Below, piece after piece: positions 53,292-61,509 of a stretch of 64,000 bases of DNA. The position numbers and the translations under genes were made by a program. Numbering within the stretch: position 1 is the first letter of the stretch; each line of letters begins with the position of its first letter. This DNA comes from Odontesthes bonariensis (lineage: Eukaryota > Chordata > Actinopteri > Atheriniformes > Atherinopsidae): positions 39,094,797 through 39,158,796 of the forward strand of contig NC_134507.1 in assembly GCF_027942865.1 (NCBI RefSeq), given 5' to 3'. The notes beneath the pieces were generated by a model that did no database searches, was not told where the DNA came from, and worked only from the letters and a program-made list of their open reading frames with translations.

Positions 53292-53689
53292 GGGGGTGAC
53301 CGACTGTTTGAACAGAGAGTCGGGGCAACTATGGGTGACACTGCTCTCTCATGGGGTGGTGGGAGCTCATGTGGGGGACTGATTACCCCCAAGCTAAATA
53401 CCGATGTTTTTGTGTAACTCACAACAACGTGTTCATACAGTAACGTGCAGAAGTGCGCCGGGGAAAAGGTGAGGCTGATTAAGACCTTTCACACTTTACG
53501 CACAGGGTTATTAACATTTGCCCACAGAGACGATCAGGGGCTTGTTAGAAAGATCTTAAACTGGAGTTTAACCAGCAAAAAACAGCAACAAACTAACTTT
53601 AACCACCGACTGATGCTGTGAAGACGGGATAGAAACTGGGGGCGCACATACTCAATGCGCGTCACAAGGAATAATATTAGGACAAAACA

Positions 53690-54385
53690 GGAATGAAGTT
53701 ACTCACCAAGAAGCCAGCCATCACGCACAGTGCCGCCCTGTAAGTCTGTTCCCAACGATGCTGTTACTCAGAATGTATGAATCGTGCGTTGAACCAGGCC
53801 ACCTCGCCACACTTTTGGTTAATTGCATTTACGCATCACATATGATCTGTACATCGATCGAATGAAAATGTTTCCTGTTAACATACAAATTCATCATGTG
53901 ATGGCGCTTTTATAGCAATGTGTGCGCAGTCGATAGCTCCGATTACAAAACCGGCTCTCGCTTCAAATTGAGCTTTAATGTTGGCCTGTTGGGAACTTGA
54001 TATACGTGGCTGAGATGCGGATAATTCTGTCCCACACGGCTGGCATGGCTCGGCTCAGAGTAGACTGGCACAGTCCCAATCGGTTGGCCAGCTCCCTCTG
54101 GAATGCCCCGGTTGCTATAGGAACCCCAGTGTGCACATCACCTCTGGAGTGCTCCGGTTGGAACCCCAGTGTGCACATCACCTGTGAGCACAGGCAGCGC
54201 ATGGCTCCTCGTTGTGTTGCGCTCCAACGCCGGCCGCAGCTCTGCGCAAAGTTCGAGGAGGATTTCCCTCAAAACAGCTAATGTGTCGCCATCATATGCC
54301 AGCTAATCCTCTCTGTTGTAGTGAACACACGCTCTCTTTGAATTGCACCATTTGCAAAGTCTTCTAATACTTTTAAAGCAGCCAT
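53690..54385 (-). pseudogene. HARBI1-type nuclease (Harbinger transposase), broken
   Basis: On the minus strand an ATG at 54385 starts a typical Harbinger N-terminus (LKVLEDFANGAIQRERVF). A segment with LREILLELCAELRPALER follows, then GAFQRELANRLGLCQSTLSR with PAVWDRIIR, the helix-turn-helix part. Next come the catalytic region VIGAIDCAHIAIKAPS (Asp codon at 53929-53931) and WPGSTHDS (about 53778-53801), ending near DGWLLGE. Damage is clear: a stop soon after the ATG region, a tandem duplication of about 40 bp (24-bp core at 54120-54143 and 54160-54183), and a one-base deletion after HDEFV. The last acidic region is missing. The enzyme would cut and paste the element, but this copy cannot. 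Confidence 0.85.
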
Positions 54386-54724
54386 TGTTTTTAATGGTAT
54401 GCATTGCACCACTTTGCGCTGCTTTCATATCCACTCGTGTAAATGGAGACACATGGGTGTGTTAATTGTTGATCAGTATTAATTGTTCATCTATCTCAAA
54501 TGTGCACATCACTGTCTGAGGACAAATTATTTTCACATTTATTTATTATAACAGTTTCCCAACATCACCTTAGGTGTCGCCAAAGAATCATCAGCTGCAG
54601 AAACGTGCGTACGCCAGCCCTGAAGCTGCCGTGAGGCACCGCACATTTCCACGGTCTTTTCGTTCTTGATACATCTGATCGTTGACGTGAAAAGGTGCGT
54701 ACGCACCCTTTGTACATGAGGCCC

Positions 54725-54995
54725 CAGCACTCCTGAAGCACTGCTGTAAACAGTTATGGCACCATGTTGATGTAAATAGTAACACCTTAAGGCACTGCTG
54801 GGATTTGAACCCAGGATCTCCTGTTTACAAGACAGGCACTTTGACCAACTAAGCCACAGCACCACATGGTTCCAAAAACTGATGAAAGAATAAAGAGCAT
54901 GAACTGGATCCACCTCAGGAAGTGGTTTTTGTGTTTCTGTACCTCAAGAATAGTTAAAGCCATGAGTAGAAGTGCCTCCAATTGGTTCAACACTT
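54725..54995 (-). repeat. tRNA-Thr repeat unit, continuation after the Harbinger insertion
   Basis: Homology resumes with CAGCACTCCTGAAGCACTGC right after the transposon and runs through the tRNA-Thr(UGU) copy to CTCAAGAATAGTTAAAGCC and AAGTGCCTCCAA. The segment between GGAAGTGGTTTTTGTG and TTCTGTACCTCAAG is shorter than in the other copies, an internal deletion. Confidence 0.75.
54790..54863 (-). tRNA. tRNA-Thr (anticodon UGU)
   Basis: The 74-nt minus-strand sequence begins GGTGCTGTGGCTTAGTTGG. The acceptor stem GGTGCTG pairs with CAGTGCC (with two G-U pairs), the anticodon stem CCTGT/ACAGG is perfect around loop CTTGTAA (anticodon UGU), and the T stem CTGGG/CCCAG is perfect around TTCAAAT. 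The discriminator is T, as usual for tRNA-Thr. A and B boxes are intact. This is the best-preserved of the four copies. No T-run terminator follows within about 25 bases. The gene lies inside a dispersed or tandem repeat, so it may be one of many copies. Confidence 0.82.
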
Positions 54996-54999
54996 CATC

Positions 55000-55409
55000 A
55001 TATTTTGCAGATATTGTTGGGTTTTCAACTCAGACCCTGGTGTTCATGAGGAAGGCACTTTCACCAGTTACAGCCAGATCTCATGAAGCGGTGTACTCAT
55101 TACACGCCAAGTCATTGACCCTGTTTTTACAAGGTTTTTTAATGCTTTTGTGTATTATTTTACACTTCATATTTTGAGGAAATGACGTCCTGCTCTCAGC
55201 TTTTACGCTAACTCTGACTATTTCACGGTTTGTACGTTCATTTTGATGTTATGTAGTGTGACAGGAGGAGAACCTCCACCGTACTGTACCCTAACCAATT
55301 GACTTGTTATGTGAACGGAGTAAAATTACACTCCGAAAGCATAAAATAGGCATAAATGACACTTTAAAAGCTGTGGGCTATTTATATGCACTTTTATTAA
55401 GTGGACCAG
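55000..55409. other. No gene recognised
   Basis: This is AT-rich spacer between two tRNA-Thr repeat units. A short stretch near 55013-55072 has a vague tRNA-like look but lacks proper stems. No convincing coding potential is visible. Confidence 0.45.
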
Positions 55410-55863
55410 TGAGATGCATTTAGTAGAACCCTGATAATAAGCTGTTTTATGTGCTAAGTCATAGTTAGCTCTGAAGGACCACAGGCAATGCTGGGATTTG
55501 AACCCACGATCTCCTGTTTACAAGACAGGCACTTTGACCAACTAAGCCACAGCACCACATGGTTCATAAAACTGATGAAGGAATAAAGAGCAGGAACTGG
55601 ATCCACCTCGGGAAGTGGTTTTTGTGATTTATTTCCGAAATTCATGTGATCTCTGCATAAAACAGAGCATGATGTTATTCAAATTATCTCTATATGTGAA
55701 AACATTGGATTAAGTCTCAGTTTAATCTTCTGTACCTCAAGAATATTTAAAGCCATGAGATGAAGTGCCTCCAAGTACAGACTGTTTTGGAAGTCCAGCA
55801 CTCCTGAAGCTCTGCTGTAAACAGTTATGGCACCATGTTGACATAAATAATAACATCTTAAGG
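55410..55863 (-). repeat. tRNA-Thr repeat unit, full copy with the start of a second
   Basis: This copy starts with AGTAGAACCCTGATAATAAG, contains the tRNA-Thr at 55483-55556, and runs on through CAGACTGTTTTGGAAGTCCA and GTAAACAGTTATGGCACCATG to CATCTTAAGGC at 55863. There a second tRNA should begin but is replaced by G+C-rich DNA leading to the Fringe-like exon. From tRNA start to the missing tRNA start is about 370 bp, which gives the tandem unit length. Confidence 0.8.
55483..55556 (-). tRNA. tRNA-Thr (anticodon UGU), slightly degenerate
   Basis: The 74-nt sequence has the same layout as the copy at 54790-54863. The anticodon arm is intact (CTTGTAA, UGU). The acceptor stem has one C-T mismatch (3' strand CATTGCC), and the T stem starts GTGGG, giving a G-G mismatch at 49:65. 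The B box is intact. It may be a tRNA-like pseudogene or a weak gene. Confidence 0.65.
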
Positions 55864-56013
55864 CGACAGCAGCGCGAGGTCCCGCTGTTGAGAAAACACT
55901 TCTTTTCTGTCCATGAGCGAAGTGGTGAACCCATCCACGCAGTGAACATGTGGAAGCCTGCCGGGGGACCGAGGCTCGCCTTCAGCTCAGCGGGACCTCG
56001 CGCTGCTGTCGCC
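55862..56013. repeat. Perfect 26-bp inverted repeat at a rearrangement junction
   Basis: The 26 bases at 55862-55887 (starting GGCGACAGCAGCGCGAGG) are the exact reverse complement of 55988-56013, with 100 bases between. The left arm starts exactly where homology to the tRNA-Thr repeat stops. The right arm lies inside the Fringe-like exon. The RNA could form a stable hairpin. Confidence 0.92.
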
Positions 56014-56232
56014 GCGGTCACCTGTCGGCTGGTGGCCGGGATGCTCTGCTCACTGGCGGACACCAGAAGGAGCTGCCGGCTCAACTTATTTCAGGCGGCT
56101 GGCCCGGGAGAGGAGAGCGGTGAGCGGCTCACACAGGCTGACCTGTTGGTGGCTGTGAAAACCACCGGGAGGTATCACCGGCAGAGACTGGAGCTGCTGC
56201 TGGACACCTGGGTCTCCAGAAACGCACCACAG
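55948..56232 (+). CDS. First coding exon of a Fringe-family glycosyltransferase (manic-fringe-like)
   Basis: From the ATG at 55948 the frame gives 95 residues ending in TWVSRNAPQ, followed at once by a strong donor (CAG|GTGAGT). Residues 65-91 (DLLVAVKTTGRYHRQRLELL, then LDTWVSR) match the start of the catalytic domain of Fringe beta-1,3-N-acetylglucosaminyltransferases. Those enzymes extend O-fucose on Notch EGF repeats in the Golgi. A weakly hydrophobic stretch (about 19-36) could be the type II membrane anchor. The upstream 60 residues are not typical of Fringe N-termini, and the frame is open further upstream into the tRNA repeat, so the start is uncertain. I find no second exon (the expected TFxFTD motif) in the rest of the window. 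It may lie beyond 64000, or this may be an isolated exon copy. Confidence 0.68.
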
Positions 56233-56914
56233 GTGAGTCAGGCTGGAGACTGCAGAAGCTCTGCACTGAAAACAAATGAACCCTTAATTCACAGCTTATT
56301 TGCATAAAAGTGACAGAGCCCTTTAAACGGCTCAATTTGGGAGAGACTGAAACTGGCAAGAATAGAGCTGGTGAAATCTCTTTATGTGAGAGTGATTTTG
56401 TGCAAAGAACTTCATGAACATGTTTTGTATAGTCCATAGACCAATTCTAACTTGTTTAAAGAGGTAAAATATGTCTCCTTTAACAAAGCAAACTTTGACT
56501 ATTTGGCACTGAAAATGCTCCTATCTGTGTATTTAAACAGCGTGTTTCAATGTGATAAAGATGATTCCCATAAGAAGAGAACTGCTTTCCTACATGACTG
56601 AGAACAGGCTAATGTGTCTACATCTGAAATAAAACTGTAGAAAAAGGAGACACCTGATAGAGGACATTTAGAGGCATTCCTTTTTAATGTTTGGTGAGCT
56701 GATCTGTCAGTGTTAAAGAAGCAGAAATGAGAAACTTCTCTGAAGCTGATCAGAAATTGAGGTTTTACGGATTACCAAAGAAAAATGTTTCATCGATATC
56801 AAACGTCAAACTTGATCAGTCAGTCATATTTTGTCAAAATGTTTCATCACTGATCAGCCTTTAACATTTAAAAGATGCTTTATTTGGTTCTTCGACAGCA
56901 AATCAGCTCGCTGA
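56233..56914 (+). other. Presumed intron sequence, no other gene seen
   Basis: If the exon at 55948-56232 is real, this is the start of its first intron. It is AT-rich, has stops in all frames at short spacing, and shows no further Fringe motif. The last bases run into the 7SL promoter. Confidence 0.45.
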
Positions 56915-56932
56915 TGACGTCACCATAAAAAA
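56915..56932 (+). promoter_or_regulatory. 7SL upstream promoter: CRE/ATF site and TATA-like box
   Basis: TGACGTCAC at 56915-56923 lies 50 to 42 bases before the 7SL start. This nearly matches the ATF/CRE site known just upstream of vertebrate 7SL genes. ATAAAAAA follows at about 56925-56932 as a TATA-like element. Both argue that this is a real gene and not a retroposed copy. Confidence 0.85.
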
Positions 56933-56964
56933 GCCCAAAACCTGCTTGAATGAGAGCAGCTGTC

Positions 56965-57263
56965 GCCGGGAGCGGGGGGGCGCGTGCCTGTAATCCAAGC
57001 TACCGGGAGGCTGAGGCTGGTGGATCGCTTGAACTCAGGAGTTCTGAGCTGCAGAGGACTATGTCCATCGGGTGTCTGCACTAAGTTGGGTATGGATATG
57101 GTGCGCCTGGGGTAGCCCGGGAACACCAGGTTGTCTAAGGAGGGGGGCAACGGCCCAGGTGGGAAACGGAGCAGGGCAAAGCCCCCGTGCTGCTCAGTAG
57201 TGGGATCGCACCTGTGAATAGATGCTGTAGTGCAGCCTGAGTAATACAGCAGGACTCAGTCTT
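56965..57263 (+). ncRNA. 7SL RNA (signal recognition particle RNA)
   Basis: About 299 bases match vertebrate 7SL RNA from end to end. The Alu domain starts GCCGGGAGCGGGG and has GCGTGCCTGTAATCCAAGC, GGAGGCTGAGG and GGATCGCTTGAACTCAGGAG. The S domain has ATCGGGTGTC, CACTAAGTTGGG, ACCAGGTTGTCTAAGGAGG, CAACGGCCCAGG, GGAAACGGAGCAGG and CAGTAGTGGGATCGC. The 3' part closes the Alu helix with GCAGCCTGAGTAATACAGC and GACTCAGTC. The RNA is the scaffold of the signal recognition particle, which targets secretory proteins to the endoplasmic reticulum. Length, upstream promoter and a terminal T run all support a functional Pol III gene. If the Fringe-like exon is real, it sits in that gene's intron. Confidence 0.95.
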
Positions 57264-57266
57264 TTT
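57262..57266 (+). terminator. Pol III terminator of the 7SL gene (T5)
   Basis: TTTTT directly follows the GACTCAGTC 3' end of the 7SL sequence, as Pol III termination requires. Confidence 0.85.
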
Positions 57267-57521
57267 ACACTCTTTCTGCTCTTCCACACACACAACACAC
57301 TGCACGCGCGCTACAACGACACGCTTTGACACCTTTTAGCAGCTTCCTCGCTGCTTCTCTGGCTTCTCTTTCCCTTACAAAGCACAGCTGTTTCTTGCTC
57401 CTGCAGCGCCTCCACCTGGACAACACGACCAATGACCATCACTCACTGCAGCTTCACAGAGACTCATTCAAAGAAGCTGCTCCAGAGGACACGTGCCAAT
57501 GAGTTTAATGGGGTGCCATGT

Positions 57522-57710
57522 AATTCGTACACAAGGCAATTCAAAGTGCTTTACAGCTACATAAAATCACAAGAAGGCAATAAAATCATTCCAAAAAACA
57601 GAAAAATCATTAATTAATTAATTTAAAAGTGAAGAGTGCAGATAAAATACTTTCAGGTGTCATATGCACATCTAAATAGAACTGTTTTCAGTCTGGATTT
57701 AAACATTGTC
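57522..57710 (-). mobile_element. L2 LINE fragment, 3' end, 5'-truncated
   Basis: On the minus strand this reads CAATGTTTAAATCCAGACTG, then ACAGTTCTATTTAG, CATATGACACCTGAAAGTA and AAAGCACTTTGAATTGCC. It aligns with the last codons and 3' UTR of the full-length LINE at about 48826-49030. The final 25 or so bases with the pentamer tail are missing. It directly abuts the HARBI1 fragment at 57722, so one of the two truncates the other. Confidence 0.85.
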
Positions 57711-57721
57711 ACATTGTCCAG

Positions 57722-58511
57722 GCCCCTGCTGGACCCGTGGAGGCTGACTATGTAAACCGAACATTTTTCCATATCCTAAATGTACAGAAACACTTGGGGA
57801 TAATTGTCCATAGACTCTGAACTGGATTTCTCATTTTGAAAAACACCACATCAACCCCTTTGAGTAATGCTGAGCAATGTTACATTTATGCCCTGTGAAA
57901 CCTCATCATTGACTCCTATCCTCCGTGCATACAGATGATCTGTGATGGAGGTCATTTCATTTCCAACACTGAGGCTAAATGGCCGGGATCAGTTCATGAT
58001 TCTAGGATCTTCCGAGCATCCTCACTGGCACAGAGGTTTGCACAAGGCGCAAGAATTTTACTTACCTGAAGGAGTGTACTTTTGAAGTAAGGTGTAGCAT
58101 AGGCAGAATTTTGGTAATGTAATGAGAGGTCAGGTGTAGAGGTCATCTTAAGGAATTTAAAGTGCTCGTCATACTTTATTATAGATAGCCATATAAGGCA
58201 CATATTGCATCAAATTACCTAAAGTCTTAACACATGTATATCCATCCAACATTTCTCTTATTCTGCAGGAGAGTTCAATGGTGTCCTGCTTGGGGACAGA
58301 GGCTATGCATGCTGGCCGTACCTCCTCATGCCATATCCTGATCCAGGAACAAGGGCATGCACATGCACATGCACATGCACATGCACATGCACATGCACAT
58401 GCACATGCACATGCACATGCACATGCACATGCACATGCACATGCACATGCTAAAACAAGGGCACGGATAGAAATGACCTTTGGCCAAATTAAATACAGGT
58501 TCATTGCTTAA
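57722..58511 (+). pseudogene. HARBI1-type nuclease fragments of a second Harbinger element
   Basis: Three pieces in order give HARBI1 motifs. Positions 57722-57787 encode APAGPVEADYVNR. Positions 57935-58048 encode MICDGGHFISNTEAKWPGSV, then HDSRIFRASSLAQRFAQG. Positions 58268-58354 encode GEFNGVLLGDRGYACWPYLL. After a microsatellite, KTRARIEMTFGQIKYRF follows to the TAA at 58509. The WPGSxHDS and LGDRGY blocks carry the catalytic acidic residues of the family. The gaps between pieces look like introns or insertions: two end in plausible acceptors (GCATACAG and TTCTGCAG) but lack clear donors. The N-terminal third is missing, cut off by the L2 fragment. Confidence 0.82.
58355..58450. repeat. 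(GCACAT)16 microsatellite inside the HARBI1 reading frame
   Basis: Sixteen perfect hexamers span 96 bases. In the frame that continues into KTRARIEMTFG they encode alternating His-Ala. They sit exactly where HARBI1 proteins have a short His/Ala motif before KTRAR. The upstream part of the gene reads into the array one frame off, so the expansion or an indel broke the gene. Confidence 0.95.
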
Positions 58512-59144
58512 ACTTCTCAGGCACCATGGCTGACTTCTGACAGAGCCATCTTAAATTAATAGTATACTTCATATTTTATACATTTTGTCTTGTGGACAAC
58601 TTTTCAGGCTCAAGTCTTTTCTTCGTTTAGTTCCAGTGCCTGAAAGGACTCAGTTTCTCCTGACACAGTGAGGGACCTATACAGGGACACATATTTCCTT
58701 TGATCCTTATTGTTGTGACCTTTGAGTTAGAACTTCTTTTCATAATTTAGCATTGACACAGTAGCAGTTTAAGTCAGAGCAAGTGTAAGAAGGCTAAATG
58801 GACAGAGATGATTTATAACTTTCCACACGTTTAAGTCATGGCACCCCACTGTGAATATAAATGTATAAACACATTTCTAACACATTGCATGAACCGTACA
58901 ATAATGACAAGTTTGAGTTCAAGTTGTGTTGAATTGTTTAATTATTATTACATGTTTCTCAAGCTGTGGAGAGAAAACAGAATTAAATACAGTTCACAAC
59001 ACGGAATTCTCCTTTATCTGAATTTATACTAACATCCATCTCCAGTTTCATGAGCTCTAGCTTGATCTTTTTTATTTTCAGTTTCTTGTATCTAGTTTGG
59101 TGCTCTCTTTATTGGACAAACACATTTCTTCAAAGGCTACTTAC
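58512..59144. other. No gene recognised; interior of the second Harbinger element
   Basis: This AT-rich DNA lies between the 3' end of the HARBI1 piece (plus) and the Myb/SANT-like piece (minus). It shows no coding signature. Confidence 0.4.
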
Positions 59145-59640
59145 CACTCTGAAATATGTTGCTGTACTTTACCTTCACCTGCTGCCAGGTACGCTTTTGG
59201 CTGTTAAGATTGCTCCTGTTGAGATGTAACAGTGAAAAATTAATATGTGGGTCTCACACTCACGATAATATGGTCACAAAGTATGATGATGCGTGTCGAT
59301 TATTGGGTTATTAATAAAGTGAGCAGGGCCAGTATATTTGTGCTGTACATCTCATACAGAGACAATTCAGCATGCTTTATGTAAACACATTATAACACCA
59401 AGAGGAGAGTATAAATACATGAGGACAGTAAAATAAATGTCAATGGTATGAAACTTTCAGAACTTACGTTTAGTCTGTCTGCAGTTGTTAGTCATGCCGT
59501 TTCTTCGCTTTATTGATCACAGCTGTATTACCATTTCTGGTGATGACACTTTTAAAATCCTCATACAGCTCCATCAGCATTATTTGTTCAGCTGCCGAAA
59601 AAATAACAGCACTTGTCTCGCTCTCCTTTTCACACAGATC
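59145..59640 (-). pseudogene. Harbinger Myb/SANT-like gene, two exon pieces
   Basis: On the minus strand the first piece (about 59640-59468) encodes AEQIMLMELYEDFKSVITRN and INKAKK, then a donor GTAAGT. The second (59215-59145, acceptor TCTCAACAG, donor GTAAGT) encodes SQKRTWQQVKVKYSNIFQSG. Together these match the Myb/SANT-like domain carried by Harbinger elements (LMExYExFK..., then KRTWQQVKVKYxNI). A stop right after INKAKKRHD shows decay. It is convergent with the HARBI1 pieces at 57722-58511, the same layout as in the element at 52742-54724, so both probably belong to one old element. Confidence 0.7.
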
Positions 59641-59852
59641 TCCGTTTTTCCACCATCCACTCGTCAGGGCTTCTTACGTTCCTCGTGCACTCGCACTAAG
59701 CTAGGCTATGTAAGCCTCGCTTGGATTAGCCTCACCGAGATGCAGCTAAAATATCTTCGAGGAACGACTTGAAGCTTAATTGGGAGATGGTGCTAGTTCA
59801 AGCGACACTTACCAGGTATAGCCTGGCTTTCTTTAGCTACTTTCTAGGAACA

Positions 59853-60222
59853 CCCCTCAGGGCTTGATGTTATTCAAATAATCTGCAAATGTGAAAACAT
59901 TGGATTAAGTCCCAGTTCAATCTTCTGTACCTCAAGAATATTTAAAGCCATGAGATGAAGTGCCTCCAAGTACAGACTGTTTTGGAAGTCCAGCACTCCT
60001 GAAGCACTGCTGTAAACAGTTATGGCACCATGTTGATGTAAATAATAACACCTTAAGGCACTGCTGGGATTAGAACCCAGGATCTCCTGTTTACTAGACA
60101 GGCACTTTGACCAACTAAGCCACAGCACCACATGGTTCATAAAACTGATGAAAGAATAAAGAGCAGGAACTGGATCCACCTCAGGAAGTGTTTTCTGTGA
60201 TTCTGTACCTCAAGAATAGTTG
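59853..60222 (-). repeat. tRNA-Thr repeat unit
   Basis: Homology begins with CAGGGCTTGATGTTATTC and runs through AATCTTCTGTACCTCAAGAA, CAGACTGTTTTGGAAGTCCA and the tRNA-Thr to CTCAAGAATAGTT at about 60222. It shows the uninterrupted GGAAGTCCAGCACTCCTG target that the Harbinger element at 52742 split in another copy. Confidence 0.82.
60056..60129 (-). tRNA. tRNA-Thr (anticodon AGU), B box altered
   Basis: The 74-nt sequence is nearly identical to the copy at 54790-54863, but the anticodon loop is CTAGTAA (AGU) in place of CTTGTAA (UGU). Acceptor, anticodon and T stems pair. The T loop reads TTCTAAT, so the conserved purine at position 57 is T, which weakens the B box. It may be a pseudogene. 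Confidence 0.65.
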
Positions 60223-60775
60223 AGCGGAAGTTTATCCACGGCTGTGAGGTGGCTAAGAAAATAGTGCGAGCATGAACGAGCTGCCAAATAAAACACGACA
60301 GAAGAAACTTTTCGCCACGAAATTTGATATGGATTACCAGTGCACACCAGTAACCACTCCGGTGAGTTGATGATTTTGAAAACGGACGTTTATGGTGCTT
60401 TTACGGACCTTTTTGGACATGCACCATGCTTGCCATTCTGAAGCAGGTTGAGATGAATCAAAATTAGGCAAATACCGGAGACAGCAGTAAACATCAAAAA
60501 AGCGGTGAGGGGGGTTCTAAAACATTGCATACGACTCAGAAAAGAGGCTTAATGTTGAAAATACCGCAGTTCCCCTTTAAGCAACTATTGCAGACTATTC
60601 TAAGTAACTATGAAAACTATTATATATTAATTCTAATCAAGGCCTCAGATGAAATTATGTGTCATTATCTCTTCATTAATGTTTACATGCATATTTTTTT
60701 GTCTCCCACAATCAATATATTTGTTCCACCTTCCATCATCCACCTTCCATCATCCACCTCCAGTATTCGCCACCA
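60223..60775. other. No gene; possible DNA-transposon remnant
   Basis: The sequence from GAGCGGAAGTTTATCC to ATACCGCAGTTCCCCTTTAA (about 60223-60580) has the feel of a fish interspersed element ending in CCGCAGTTCCCCTTTAA. I cannot see matching inverted ends here. The rest is AT-rich, with a short CCACCTTCCATCAT direct repeat near 60728-60752. Confidence 0.3.
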
Positions 60776-60854
60776 TGCTCTGCTGCCCCGGCCCCTGAGT
60801 GGGCCAGTCAGGTAGTAAATTCCCGGGCCACTGTTTTGCCCCAGTCCGCCCCTG
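60776..60854 (-). mobile_element. hAT-like transposon end
   Basis: On the minus strand the segment begins CAGGGGCGGACTGGGGC, a start typical of hAT-family terminal inverted repeats in fish, and continues with GGCCCGGGAATTTACTACC. No opposite end is visible, so this is a solo end or a truncated copy. Both the left boundary and the assignment are tentative. Confidence 0.4.
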
Positions 60855-61509
60855 ATTGTATGTTACGGTGCTCACAGCTGCTTTCTTCACGCCTCACCTG
60901 GAAGTATCTTTGAAGCTGTTTTGTATGTTGTCTCCACTGACTGTGAAGCAAAAGTAACACAACAGCCACATCTGCAGCTTGTTCTCAGTGTTTACAGCAC
61001 AATCATTCAGCTGTTTTCATGCATCAACATAATACAGTAATAACAGTGGAGTCATGCTGGTTTCTATTAAGAGCTGCTTACAAGCAGAATGGGATTATTT
61101 CTACGTGTCAGCATACAGTGTATAACATGGATTCTAGTAAGAATCTGACTTTGAAAGACAGAATCAACATGTAAATGATAAAGTGTCTTCCTGTGGATGT
61201 TCTCAGATATGTACAGTATGAACACTGTGATCCTTTCCCACATGTCCCAGTATGTCTGATTGTCCTCAGTCATGGAGCAGCCGCTCTCTGCTGCCACTCT
61301 TCTGTCTGTTTCTCCTGTCAGAAAGAAATGTTTCTTCAGCAGCTTTGTCCTGAGAATATCCATCCCATGCTATAAATAGCTGATCTAGTCATTCTTCTGT
61401 GGGTAAGAGTTCTGTCATTTCTCTGATCCATAATCTCGGTCGGCAGCAGAGGCGTTAGAGGGAATCCCCTCGGTTTGTGAAACTGGAAACTTCCACTTGA
61501 CGCGAGGAA
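60855..61509. other. No gene recognised
   Basis: This is mixed-composition DNA. A minus-strand frame near 61067-61363 stays open for 98 codons but has no motif or splice context that I can name. Confidence 0.4.

Larger units (their letters stand above)
52742..54724. mobile_element. Complete but decayed PIF/Harbinger transposon, 1983 bp
   Basis: Perfect 17-bp terminal inverted repeats, GGGCCTCATGTACAAAG at the left and its complement at 54708-54724, bound the element. CAG is duplicated at 52739-52741 and 54725-54727. Removing the element and one CAG restores GGAAGTCCAGCACTCCTG, exactly the sequence seen uninterrupted in the repeat copies at 55.8 and 60.0 kb. It carries the two genes expected of Harbinger in convergent orientation: a Myb/SANT-like gene (plus) and a HARBI1 nuclease gene (minus). 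Both are broken. Confidence 0.93.

Noticed and set aside
54539-54993. Minus-strand frames encoding segments such as LWLSWSKCLSCKQE
   Set aside because: The same peptide appears at every tRNA-Thr repeat copy because it is a translation of the tRNA and its flanks, not a protein gene.
55013-55072. Fifth tRNA-like sequence
   Set aside because: It has some resemblance to the tRNA-Thr region, but acceptor and T stems do not form.
56965-57263. Alu-like or 7SL-derived SINE instead of 7SL
   Set aside because: The S domain is complete and the upstream CRE/ATF promoter is present, so it is a 7SL gene and not an Alu-domain-only retroposon.
57432-57617. Plus-strand ORF ending in YSYIKSQEGNKIIPKN
   Set aside because: It is antisense to the L2 3' fragment, and similar frames occur opposite the full-length LINE tail.
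58169-58504. Minus-strand ORF with a long Ala-Cys run
   Set aside because: It is the reverse translation of the (GCACAT)n microsatellite.
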